From positions 1,798,001 to 1,862,000 of the forward strand of contig CAVYXG010000001.1 in assembly GCA_963772375.1 (NCBI GenBank): DNA of 64,000 nt, given 5' to 3'. This DNA comes from DATBHM01 sp963772375 (GTDB lineage: Bacteria > Actinomycetota > UBA4738 > JACQTL01). The translations under genes were made by a program, and so were the position numbers. Positions 50,281 to 58,629 of this stretch are shown piece after piece. Every line of letters starts with the position of its first letter. Position 1 is the first letter of the stretch. Under the pieces are notes generated by a model. That model saw only the letters and a program-made list of their open reading frames with translations. It ran no database searches and had not been told where the DNA came from.

Positions 50281-53200
50281 CTACTGTGCGGCCTGGTAGT
50301 GGGCGAGCACCTGCGCGGCGCTGAGCGGGATCGCGTCGATGGAGACGTCGTCGATGTCGCCCTGGAAGTAGTTGCTCGACGGCTGGTCCGGCCAGCCACC
50401 GATGTTGTCGCCGCCGACCCGCCAGTATCCCGAGAACGGCTGGGCCGCCCCGTAGTTGCCCGACCCGTCGACCGCGTGCGAGGCGACCAGCTGGCCGTCC
50501 ACGTACAGGGCCTCACCGTCGCTCGGGTCGATCGTGGCGACCACCTGGTGCCAGGACCCGTCGTTGTACGAGTTCGACGACTCCACGATCGCCGGGAAGC
50601 CATCCCACACGCCGAAGATCAGCTGCCCTGAGTTCGTCATGTAGATGTGGCGGTCGTAGGCCGAGCTGTCGCCGGACTGCTGGTTCCCGAACCCGACGAT
50701 CTTGCCGCCGGAGGTGGTCGTGGTCTGGAACCACGCCTCGATCGAGAACGACTCCGGGTCGTTGACCTGCGTGTTCTCGAACACGAGACCGTTGCCGGTC
50801 CCGTCGAACGACGCGGCGTTGTCACCGTCGCCGATGGCACCGGGCTGGCCGAGCGTCACGCCGGAGCCGTAGGTCCCGTCGAGGCCGTGGACGGACGAGT
50901 CGTGCGCCGTCGTTCCCGATGCCTCGCCGAGCCGCCAGTACGGAGCCGCTCCGTCCACCTCCACGAGGCACGTGTAGCTCGTGGTGGTCGACGAGGCCTG
51001 GATCCTGTACGTGGCCACGGCCGCCACCCACTGGGCGCCCGCCGCACCACTCGACGTGAACGTCGCGTGGGCGTTCTCCGTGCTGCTCAGCACGACGTAC
51101 TCCGATCCGAACGACCGGTAATTCGAGGTGCCGACCGGCCCCCGGTGGTCGATCGAGGTCGCGGCGTTCCCGTGCCCGTCGTCACCGGGGCTGAGGGCGT
51201 CGATGTGGGTGCTGATCGTCGCGCCTCCGATGGCCACCTCGTCGGCCTGGGCGGTGGTGGCCGTCGCTCCTGAGTCGACGGCGGTCCCGGATGCGTCGGC
51301 GGAGGCGTGGCCGTCGAGCGGAGTCGCCTCCACGCCCGTCGCCGCCATGCCCGCGATGTACCGGGTGACCGGGGACGAGCTCCAGTGCGCGGTGATGGTG
51401 TCACCGGGGGCGAGCGCGGTGGTGATCTTGCTGTGCGCCACCGCGATCGTGGACTTGGCGGTCCCGGTGGAGGCGCGCTGCTCGTCGACCGTCCACGTGT
51501 TGCCCTTCGAGTCGTTCACGCTCGTCACCGACGACGGCAGGTTCGAGCCCACGACCACCCACGCGTCCCCGCCGGCGGAGATCGCGTGGGCGACCGTCGC
51601 GGACAGGGAGTTGCCCGCGGAGTCGCCGATCGAGTTGGCCGTGATGGCCCCCGTGTCGGGGGAGAAGGCGGCCGAGGTCGTGGTGCACTGATCCTCGGAC
51701 TGCGAGAAGTCGAACGCGTAGGGGTACACGGCGACCTCGTCGAGGGAGCCCTGGAAGGAGCTGCTGGACGGCTGCTGGGGCCACCCGTTGAGGTTGTCGC
51801 CGCCGACCCGCCAGTACCCGCTGTAGGACTGGGCGAAGCCGTAGTTGCCGCTCCCGTCCACCCCATGGGTCGCCACGACGCTCCCGTCGACGACCATCGT
51901 CTCGCCGTCGGTGGAGTCGATCGAGGCGATCACGTGGTGCCAGTTGCCGTCGTTGTACGAGGCCGGCGACTCGACGATCGCCGGGAAGCCATCCCAGACG
52001 CCGAAGATCAGGTGGCCGTCGTTCGTCATGTAGACGTGCCGGTCGTAGTTCGAGGAGTTCCCCGTCTGGTTGTTGCCGAAGCCGAGGATCTTCCCCCCCG
52101 AGGTGCTGGTGGTCTTCATCCAGAACTCGAGCGTGAAGTTCTGCGGGTCGACGAACAGGGTGTTGGAGGTCACCTGTCCGGAGCTGCCGTTGAACCCGGT
52201 GGCGGTGTCCCCGTCACCGATCGGCGCGCCGGGCTGCCCCTGCGTCGTGCCCGACTCGTAGATGCCGGTGTTGCCGTTGCCCGAGGAGTCGGCGGCGGTC
52301 GTTCCCGACGACTCGTCCAGCCGCCAGTACAGCGTCGGGCCGTGCCCGACGACGTCGCACGGGTACTGGTCGGTCGTGTTCGCCACGGTCACCGCCGCCG
52401 AGGCGACCTTGGGCGTGGTGTTCGTGCCGTCGCTCGCCGTCACCTTGTACGTGTGCGACGACCCCGGCGCCAGCCCGGTGTCCTGGTAGGCGAAGTTCCG
52501 CGTCTCCCAGGGGTAGAGGTCGGCCTGGGTCGAGTAGATCGGCGTGGTGCCGTTGTCCCGGTACAGGTTGTAGTAGAGCAGGCCGTCGTCCGGGTCGGCC
52601 GCCTGGGCCAGCCCCCCCTTGGAGGACTGGAACGACACGTTGACCGTGCCGGCGCAGAACTGGCTCGAGGCCCCCGGCTTCGGCGGGTTCTTCGGCGTGG
52701 TGGTGTCGCCCGGGCCGAACCGCGTCAGCCCCTGCTGGTTCACGTTGTTGACCGCGTGGAAGTCACCGCCGACGAACAGCTGCGTCCCGTCGGTGATCAT
52801 GGCCTTGGGCCCGAGCGGGTTGCCGCTCGTGTTCGGGAACCAGTGGCCGACGTGCCCGTCCGCCGGGCTCTCCACCGTGAGGTGCCACCAGGTTTTCGGG
52901 ATCGACGGGGAGCCGCCCTCGACCTGGCCCTGGCAGTCGTGCATGTGCGAGCCGTCGAACAGCCACCCGTTCAGCAGCACCAGGGCCTGGGTGGCCCCGA
53001 GGCACGGGTCGAACCACACCTCCGAGCCGTCCGCGTAGTTCACTGCGAACGTGCCGTCGAAGACGCCGCCGCCGGTCCCCTCCGCGCCGATGAACGCGTG
53101 CCCCTGGTCGTCCGTCACGATGGTCTTGACCTCGGAGGTCTCGTCCACTGGGTTGAACGCCCACGGCTGGTTGACGGCCCCCGTCGCGAGGTCCACGGCC

Positions 53201-53907
53201 CCGATGCCGTGCTGGGCGACGCCGTCGAGGTTGTCGAAGAAGCCGCCGACGATGACGCGGCTGCCGTCCGACGGGATCGCGATGGCCGCGACCACGCGGT
53301 CGGCCGTCGGGTTCCACGGCAGGACGGCCCCGGTCGTGCCGTTCACGGCCCCCAGCCGGGTGTGGATGACGGTATTGACCTTCGTGAACCCGCCCCCGAA
53401 GTAGACGTTGCCGCCGAAGACGGTCATCGCGAGCACGGGCCCGGTGGCCGTGGGCTTCCACGTCGTGCTGAGCGCCCCGGTGCCGGTGTTGAACGCGGCG
53501 AGGTTGGTCCTGCTCACGCCGTCCACCTGGCTGAACGTCCCCCCGATGTACAGCGTCGACCCGTCGGCCGAGACCGCCATCGAACGGATGCCGCCGTTGA
53601 CCGTGTGGTTGAACGTCGTGATCAGGGCCCCGGTGCTCTTGTTGAACGCCGCGATGCGGCCGCGCGCGACCTCGCCGGTGCCGGCCGGGTTGCCCGGGGG
53701 CCGGACCGAGGTGAAGTCACCGCCCGCGTACAGGACGTTGCCCGAAACGGCGAGCGCCCACACGCTCGCGTTCGTCTGCCACATGGGGGACGTGGCCCCG
53801 TTGAGGGTCCCGCCCTCGTCGGCCTGTGCGGCGGGCGACGAAGCCTGGACGAGGATCGGAACGACCAGCATCAGGCCGAACAATGCAAGCGAAATCCGGT
53901 GGCGCAC
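50281..53907 (-). CDS. Large secreted beta-propeller/FN3/double-LamG surface protein
   Basis: A 1208-residue exported protein, first gene of the system B operon. GTG at 53907 follows AAGGAGGT; signal peptide VRHRISLALFGLMLVVPILV with ASSPAAQA cleavage region. Order: propeller (about 35-370; STLYIGGTFSQVDGV-, SRVIVGGFFDNLDGV-type units), an FN3-like module (about 395-500), LamG 1 (about 510-710; LYWRLDESSG, SSFQGSLDEVAVYP), an unrecognised beta-rich module (about 720-910), LamG 2 (about 930-1208; PYWRLGEASG, FQGDIDDVSID). It is the longest of three paralogues (33897, 35653). PAP2 starts 11 bases after it. Probably displayed on or secreted around the cell, binding the polymer made by the operon. 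Confidence 0.85.
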   Translation of the reverse strand: MRHRISLALFGLMLVVPILVQASSPAAQADEGGTLNGATSPMWQTNASVWALAVSGNVLYAGGDFTSVRPPGNPAGTGEVARGRIAAFNKSTGALITTFNHTVNGGIRSMAVSADGSTLYIGGTFSQVDGVSRTNLAAFNTGTGALSTTWKPTATGPVLAMTVFGGNVYFGGGFTKVNTVIHTRLGAVNGTTGAVLPWNPTADRVVAAIAIPSDGSRVIVGGFFDNLDGVAQHGIGAVDLATGAVNQPWAFNPVDETSEVKTIVTDDQGHAFIGAEGTGGGVFDGTFAVNYADGSEVWFDPCLGATQALVLLNGWLFDGSHMHDCQGQVEGGSPSIPKTWWHLTVESPADGHVGHWFPNTSGNPLGPKAMITDGTQLFVGGDFHAVNNVNQQGLTRFGPGDTTTPKNPPKPGASSQFCAGTVNVSFQSSKGGLAQAADPDDGLLYYNLYRDNGTTPIYSTQADLYPWETRNFAYQDTGLAPGSSHTYKVTASDGTNTTPKVASAAVTVANTTDQYPCDVVGHGPTLYWRLDESSGTTAADSSGNGNTGIYESGTTQGQPGAPIGDGDTATGFNGSSGQVTSNTLFVDPQNFTLEFWMKTTSTSGGKILGFGNNQTGNSSNYDRHVYMTNDGHLIFGVWDGFPAIVESPASYNDGNWHHVIASIDSTDGETMVVDGSVVATHGVDGSGNYGFAQSYSGYWRVGGDNLNGWPQQPSSSSFQGSLDEVAVYPYAFDFSQSEDQCTTTSAAFSPDTGAITANSIGDSAGNSLSATVAHAISAGGDAWVVVGSNLPSSVTSVNDSKGNTWTVDEQRASTGTAKSTIAVAHSKITTALAPGDTITAHWSSSPVTRYIAGMAATGVEATPLDGHASADASGTAVDSGATATTAQADEVAIGGATISTHIDALSPGDDGHGNAATSIDHRGPVGTSNYRSFGSEYVVLSSTENAHATFTSSGAAGAQWVAAVATYRIQASSTTTSYTCLVEVDGAAPYWRLGEASGTTAHDSSVHGLDGTYGSGVTLGQPGAIGDGDNAASFDGTGNGLVFENTQVNDPESFSIEAWFQTTTTSGGKIVGFGNQQSGDSSAYDRHIYMTNSGQLIFGVWDGFPAIVESSNSYNDGSWHQVVATIDPSDGEALYVDGQLVASHAVDGSGNYGAAQPFSGYWRVGGDNIGGWPDQPSSNYFQGDIDDVSIDAIPLSAAQVLAHYQAAQ

Positions 53908-53915
53908 GGGACGTG

Positions 53916-53923
53916 ACCTCCTT
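53916..53923 (-). promoter_or_regulatory. Strong ribosome binding site for the propeller/LamG gene
   Basis: AAGGAGGT on the minus strand, 8 bases before the GTG at 53907. It excludes the longer in-frame alternative start upstream. Confidence 0.75.
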
Positions 53924-54029
53924 GGGGTCGATGGACTGTTCGCCACCGCGCGGTATTCCGATGCACCGAGCCGGGCGGATCGGGCAGTCCGCTGCGAAGG
54001 CTGGGGGGAAGGACTTCTCACAGGGGTGA

Positions 54030-54058
54030 AGTCTATTGGGTCCTTCGACGTAGGTGAA
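54030..54058 (-). promoter_or_regulatory. Promoter of the system B operon
   Basis: On the minus strand TTCACC (54053-54058) and TAGACT (54030-54035) are 17 bases apart, giving a start near 54023 and a leader of about 115 bases. The 240-base gap 53908-54147 is the least GC-rich stretch in this part of the window, as expected for a main promoter. Confidence 0.55.
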
Positions 54059-54147
54059 TCGGGCGTTGGGTCAGCGATTTGTGCAATACGGCCAAATTTG
54101 GTGGGTCGATCGGCCGAGCCCGGTCTGCCCGGGCCGAGAACGCTGGT

Positions 54148-55935
54148 TCACCTGGCGGGACGGTCGGATTCGAGTGGCACGTCCTGCAGTGAGCGTTGCG
54201 CGTGGGGCTTGCCGTTGGAGGGGACCCGAATGCCGACGGCGGTCGGTTCCGGGTCGAGATCGGCCGCCTCGTCGACGCTCGTCCTGTGCGCGTGACTGAT
54301 CTCGTACATCCGTCGCCTGCTCATCTGCTCGGTCACCACGGCGCCGATGATTTCGACACCCATCTCCCCCAAGCGACTCCTGGTCTCGTGGAGCTCCCCG
54401 CGCGTGGTGTTCCCGCTGATGACCACGACGACGACGTCCACGACCGCCGCGATCGCCACACCCTCGTTCGGCCCGAGCAGGGGCGGGCCGGCCACGACGA
54501 CGACATCCGAGTTGGCCTTCAGCTGGTCCACCACCCAGCCAAGGACCGGCAGCCCCCGCGTCGTCAGCACCTCCGAGGAGCGATCGGTGGCCGGGCCGCT
54601 CGGGACCACGATCAGGTCCAACAGCCCGATCCTCGTCGCGGACTCGGCGACGGAGACGTCGCCGGCCACGATGCCGCTGAACCCGACGTCGTTCGGCAGC
54701 TCGAACTCGCGGCTCAGCGAGTCGTCGCCGATCGCCGAGGAGATGCACGTCACCCTCCGGCCGGTCCACGCCAGCGTGCGGCTTGCCTCTGCGGCGACCA
54801 GCGACGTATCCGGGCCGGCGACCGGGCTCGCCATCATGAACGCGGGCCGTCCCGCCGAATGCGCGCCGATCCACCGCTCCAGCACCAGGCCCAGCAGACG
54901 ATGGCCCGTCCACGAGCCCTCGGCCGGCTCCCCGCGCACCTGCTGAACCCACCGCCGGAACGAGCTCTGCGGCTGCTCGGCCGCGAGCACGGGCGCGCCC
55001 AGGATCAGCTCGATCTCGTCGCGATCCTTCGGCAGGTCGCTCATCCGGTCCCGGATGAACGCCGCGATGACGCCGAGCAGGAGGCCGAGCGCCAGCCCCT
55101 CCGCCACCATCTTGAGCTTCTTCGGGCTGGAGGGCGAGGTGGGAACGGTGCCGTGGCTCGTGACTGCGCCGACCGGCAAGTTGATGTTGGTGAGCGAGGT
55201 CTGGAGCTGGGCGAGGCCCGCCTTGAGGTTGTTCAGGAGCTGCTGGTCGTTCAGGTACTGCTTCGTCCCGGGCGTGTCCTTCGCCAATGTGTCCTGCGCA
55301 GCACTGATCTGGAGATTCTTGGTGTCGATCTTGGTCTGCAGGCCTTCCGCGGCCGATGTCGCGGCCGGCTTCACCTGGAGCGTGCGCTGTTCCACGTAGG
55401 CGTTTGCGAACGCGTCTGCCCCCTGTTTGGCGTGCACGGGATCGATGGACGCGAACTCGATGCTCACCACCAGCGTGTTGCTCGGGTTGGTCGCCGTGAC
55501 GTGCTCGACGAGCTGGGAAACCGGCGCGTGCCACCAGGGGAGCTGCTCGGCCGCCGCCCGGCCGATGGTCTCGGAGGTCACCTGTGCCACCTCGGTCGCC
55601 ATGCTCACCTGGGTGGCGAGGGGGCCGACCTTGTTGCCGTACTGAGACGCGTTCACCAGGACGTCGGACACCGACGTGTAGACCGGCGTCTGCATGAGGA
55701 CGTATGCGTACGAGAGCAACACGCCGAGCACGAGGAAGAAAGCAACCCACCAGCCTCGCCGCCGGAGCACCAGAAGGTACTCGCGCATGTCGGTCGTGCC
55801 TGCGCGGTCGGGTGACTCGATGACGGTGCTCCTCTCGTCGGTCGGGGGGAACGATCGGGAGACCGATTCCCGGGCGGTTGCTGCATGGTACGACGAATCG
55901 TGGTCCACGGACGTCCTCCGAATGGCGGAAGTCAT
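54148..55935 (-). CDS. Wzz-type chain-length protein with a degenerate BY-kinase domain
   Basis: A 595-residue co-polymerase. A Wzz region (MREYLLVLRRRGWWVAFFLV first span, VYTSVSDVLVNASQY, coiled-coil-like middle, second span LALGLLLGVIAAFIRDR) is joined to a CpsD-like domain. In that domain the nucleotide sites are eroded: the Walker A position reads ASPVAGPDTSLVAAEASRTL, with no GxGK, Walker A-prime DLRRP is absent and Walker B reads VVVVAGPPLL. The tail has no tyrosine cluster. It cannot be a normal BY-kinase and may be a structural or pseudokinase partner. Start ATG 55935 chosen; later ATG near 55785 would still keep the first span. The kinase of system A is canonical. Confidence 0.8.
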   Translation of the reverse strand: MTSAIRRTSVDHDSSYHAATARESVSRSFPPTDERSTVIESPDRAGTTDMREYLLVLRRRGWWVAFFLVLGVLLSYAYVLMQTPVYTSVSDVLVNASQYGNKVGPLATQVSMATEVAQVTSETIGRAAAEQLPWWHAPVSQLVEHVTATNPSNTLVVSIEFASIDPVHAKQGADAFANAYVEQRTLQVKPAATSAAEGLQTKIDTKNLQISAAQDTLAKDTPGTKQYLNDQQLLNNLKAGLAQLQTSLTNINLPVGAVTSHGTVPTSPSSPKKLKMVAEGLALGLLLGVIAAFIRDRMSDLPKDRDEIELILGAPVLAAEQPQSSFRRWVQQVRGEPAEGSWTGHRLLGLVLERWIGAHSAGRPAFMMASPVAGPDTSLVAAEASRTLAWTGRRVTCISSAIGDDSLSREFELPNDVGFSGIVAGDVSVAESATRIGLLDLIVVPSGPATDRSSEVLTTRGLPVLGWVVDQLKANSDVVVVAGPPLLGPNEGVAIAAVVDVVVVVISGNTTRGELHETRSRLGEMGVEIIGAVVTEQMSRRRMYEISHAHRTSVDEAADLDPEPTAVGIRVPSNGKPHAQRSLQDVPLESDRPAR

Positions 55936-55985
55936 CCCCGACCTAGGGATCGCCCGCATCGTCCGAAGGTCGGCCCGGAGCCCCC

Positions 55986-57011
55986 TCAGTGCGGCCGATG
56001 GAACCAGGCCAGCTTGCCGAGAGCGACCCACGCGGATTTGGCTGCGCTCGACGTCGAGATGCGCCAGTCGAACGACCGTGACCCCTGGTTCGAACCCCCG
56101 ATCGCGTCGAACCACAGCACGGCCTTGATCTTCTGGAACCTGTTCCGAACGGCATCGCCCATGGCGGTGATCCAGTCCGCCTTCCGCTGCGGCATCCCCG
56201 GGTACTCCATGGCACCGGTCTCGCCGACCATGACGGGCTTCCCTCGCCCGGCGGCCCACCGGTAGAATCGGGCGAACTCGTCGTGAAAGGACGACCAGTC
56301 GGTGGTCGCTGAGCCGCTGGGCGTCACCGGCGACCAGTTGTAGCCGTCGGCGCAGATCCAGTCGACCCAGGAGGCGCCCGGGTAGTACTTCTGCGCGGTG
56401 CCGTCACTGAAATGGAAGGCGTTGGGGCACCACACCCATTCCGCGTTGGTCGCACCCTGGGCCCGGAAGATCCCGACCACCCGCCTCCAGGCGGAGATGA
56501 ACCGCGACGGCGTGCCGATGATGGAGATCTTCGTGATGGCGTCCATCTCCGGCAGCATCCGGATCAACACGGGGGCCTTGAACTTCCGTACGGCGTTCGC
56601 CCGAGCTCGGATCAGGACGTCCTGCGATCCGCTGTTGATGGACGCGGTGGTCGCGCCGTTCCACGTGTCGATGGGGATGCGCCCGTTGTGCCGGTCCCAG
56701 GTTTCTCGCCAGGTCGGGAACGCCGAGCCCCACGGGTAGAAGTGGTGGTCCATATCGAGGTGCCGGCCCATGGCCTGCTCCAGCGCGACGACGCTGGCCT
56801 TGAGCGCCTCCGCGCCGGAGGCGCCGGTGGGGTTCACATAGGCGCCCAGGTAGGTTCCGGTGGCGGGGACCCTCACGCGGAATCGCCGGGTCCCCCTGCC
56901 GGCCGCGGCGGTCGCGGTGGTCGCCAGCAACCCGAGGGCCACGACCACCACCACCACCAGTCGGCGAACCACCGCACTCCCGCAGCACCCGCTCTTCGGG
57001 CACCGCCGCAC
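55986..57011 (-). CDS. Secreted GH26-like glycoside hydrolase
   Basis: A 341-residue exported protein of the same GH26-like family as 38066 and 39224. Signal peptide (RRLVVVVVVALGLLATTATA, cleavage near AAA), then YLGAYVNPTGASG, HFYPWGSAFPTWRETWD, LIRMLPEMDAIT (likely acid/base glutamate, where the paralogues read W-x-GEM), VWCPNAFHF, YYPGASWVDWICADGYNW and VMVGETGAMEYPG (likely nucleophile). GTG at 57011 is used; a GTG about 15 codons later with GGGAG upstream is possible. It lies between the WbaP-type and Wzz genes on the same strand, so it is part of system B, perhaps clipping the growing or exported polymer. Confidence 0.8.
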   Translation of the reverse strand: MRRCPKSGCCGSAVVRRLVVVVVVALGLLATTATAAAGRGTRRFRVRVPATGTYLGAYVNPTGASGAEALKASVVALEQAMGRHLDMDHHFYPWGSAFPTWRETWDRHNGRIPIDTWNGATTASINSGSQDVLIRARANAVRKFKAPVLIRMLPEMDAITKISIIGTPSRFISAWRRVVGIFRAQGATNAEWVWCPNAFHFSDGTAQKYYPGASWVDWICADGYNWSPVTPSGSATTDWSSFHDEFARFYRWAAGRGKPVMVGETGAMEYPGMPQRKADWITAMGDAVRNRFQKIKAVLWFDAIGGSNQGSRSFDWRISTSSAAKSAWVALGKLAWFHRPH

Positions 57012-57108
57012 CGAACCTCAATGGATCGGCGCGCGGCAAACCCTAGGGGATGTTCGGTGGCGGCTCAAATCCCACACCCGCACGAGCGGATGCGCCGGCG
57101 GGTCGCGG

Positions 57109-58629
57109 TCAGTAGGAGCCCTTCCCGAGAACGATGGCCGGGATGGTCTTCGCCAGGATGAACAGGTCGTAGGAGACGGACCAGTTCTCGATGTAGAACA
57201 GGTCCAGCCGGACATATTCTTCGAACGGGAGGTCGCTCCGTCCGCTCACCTGCCACAAGCCGGTCATGCCCGGCGTGACGGTCAGACGCTCATGGTGCCA
57301 GTCCTCGTAGGTGGAAACCTCCTCGGGCAGCGGCGGGCGGGGGCCGACGAGGCTCATGTCACCGGACAGCACGTTCAGCAATTGGGGGATCTCATCCAGG
57401 CTGTACTTCCGCAGGACCTTGCCCACGCGCGTGATGCGTGGGTCGTCCGGGATCTTGAACAGCGGGCCGTTCGCATGATTGAGGTCGATGAGGGCATCCG
57501 TCATGCGGTCGGCGCCCTTCACCATGGTCCGGAACTTGATCATCTTGAAGTGCTCACCGCCTCGACCCACCCTCGTCTGCTGGTACAGGATCGGGCCTCG
57601 TGACGTCGTCTTGACGGCCATGGCGATCACCAGCCAGACCGGCATGAGGAACACGATGGCGGCCGTCGCCACCACGAGGTCGAACAGGCGCCGCAGCCTG
57701 CGCTGGGTCGTCGTCAGGCGGACCCCCTTGACCGAGACGGCGAGGAAGTTCCCCAATGGGCGGATCATGAGGCGACTGGCCAGGATGTCCGGGAGGTTCG
57801 CCGAAAGCCGCACCTCCAGCCCGCGCATCCGGGCGGCCCTCATCAGGCGGGCCAGCTCGTGGTTGGAGACGGAGGCGGAGGAGACGAACAGGCATTCCAC
57901 GCCGAGCTGGTCGATGGCCTCGAACAGACTCGCCCTGCGCCCGTCGGCGGGCCCGGGCTCGTGGGGGATCCGGCTGAGGGACCCTTCCGGGTCATAGATC
58001 CCGACCGGGGAGAACCCCAGGCCCGGTGAGGAGATCATCTCGGCGAGCTTCACCCCGTCGCCGTTGCCGCTGACGACGAGCGTGCGGTAGGCGAGGCGGC
58101 CGTCGTTGCGCATGCGGCCGAGCAGCCGGTGCCAGAGCTTGCGCGTCACCAGGATGAGGATGGTGGCGATCACCCACGTCATCCCGAGCCACAGCCGTGA
58201 GAACCTGGTCTGGGCCCAGTAGGCCATCAGGGCGAGCAGGGCTACGCTCATCCCGGCGCCCATCACGAGTCGCCGGAACTCCTCGGCCGGCCACAGGTGC
58301 TCGATCTCGTTCAGATGCATGCCCTTGAAGACGATCAGGAGCCAGATCGCACCCAAGAACATCGCGGCAACCGCCTCGCGCCCGTCGACCCTGGTCCCGA
58401 ACCGGCCCAGGTAGGCCAGCGGCATCGCCAGCAGCAGGCAACCCGCATCGGTGACGAGCATCAAGCGGCCCAGTCGGCGATATCGGGCCGACACCCGATT
58501 GCCCGGTGTCGTCACGACGGTGACCGGGGACGTGGATCGGGGCTCGGTGACCTTCTGAGGCAACAGGTCCACGCCGTGCGGGCGCCGTCTCGCGCTCTGC
58601 GCGGCGGCCCGCTTCAGCGAGGTTGGCAC
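57109..58629 (-). CDS. WbaP/exopolysaccharide-type polyprenyl glycosylphosphotransferase
   Basis: Initiating sugar-1-phosphate transferase of 506 residues. Four N-terminal membrane spans (about 45-150), a Rossmann-like middle domain (YRTLVVSGNGDGVKLAEM) and the C-terminal catalytic domain: a span (LFDLVVATAAIVFLMPVWLV), then KTTSRGPILYQQTRVGRGGE, FKMIKFRTM, RKYSLDEIPQLLNVLSGDMS, LVGPRPPLPEEV and LTVTPGMTGLWQVSGRSD, all bacterial_transf family motifs. GTG at 58629 follows GGAGG by 8 bases. It starts system B by loading a hexose or HexNAc phosphate on undecaprenyl phosphate. It has a long leader of about 225 bases. Confidence 0.93.
   Translation of the reverse strand: MPTSLKRAAAQSARRRPHGVDLLPQKVTEPRSTSPVTVVTTPGNRVSARYRRLGRLMLVTDAGCLLLAMPLAYLGRFGTRVDGREAVAAMFLGAIWLLIVFKGMHLNEIEHLWPAEEFRRLVMGAGMSVALLALMAYWAQTRFSRLWLGMTWVIATILILVTRKLWHRLLGRMRNDGRLAYRTLVVSGNGDGVKLAEMISSPGLGFSPVGIYDPEGSLSRIPHEPGPADGRRASLFEAIDQLGVECLFVSSASVSNHELARLMRAARMRGLEVRLSANLPDILASRLMIRPLGNFLAVSVKGVRLTTTQRRLRRLFDLVVATAAIVFLMPVWLVIAMAVKTTSRGPILYQQTRVGRGGEHFKMIKFRTMVKGADRMTDALIDLNHANGPLFKIPDDPRITRVGKVLRKYSLDEIPQLLNVLSGDMSLVGPRPPLPEEVSTYEDWHHERLTVTPGMTGLWQVSGRSDLPFEEYVRLDLFYIENWSVSYDLFILAKTIPAIVLGKGSY

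Noticed and set aside
51307..53916. An 860-codon plus-strand open frame
   Set aside because: Antisense shadow of the propeller/LamG gene, rich in Arg/Val/Asp, no start signals and no recognisable motif.
54148..55935. Active BY-kinase
   Set aside because: Walker A lysine, Walker A-prime and the tyrosine tail are all missing, so a functional kinase is not supported.
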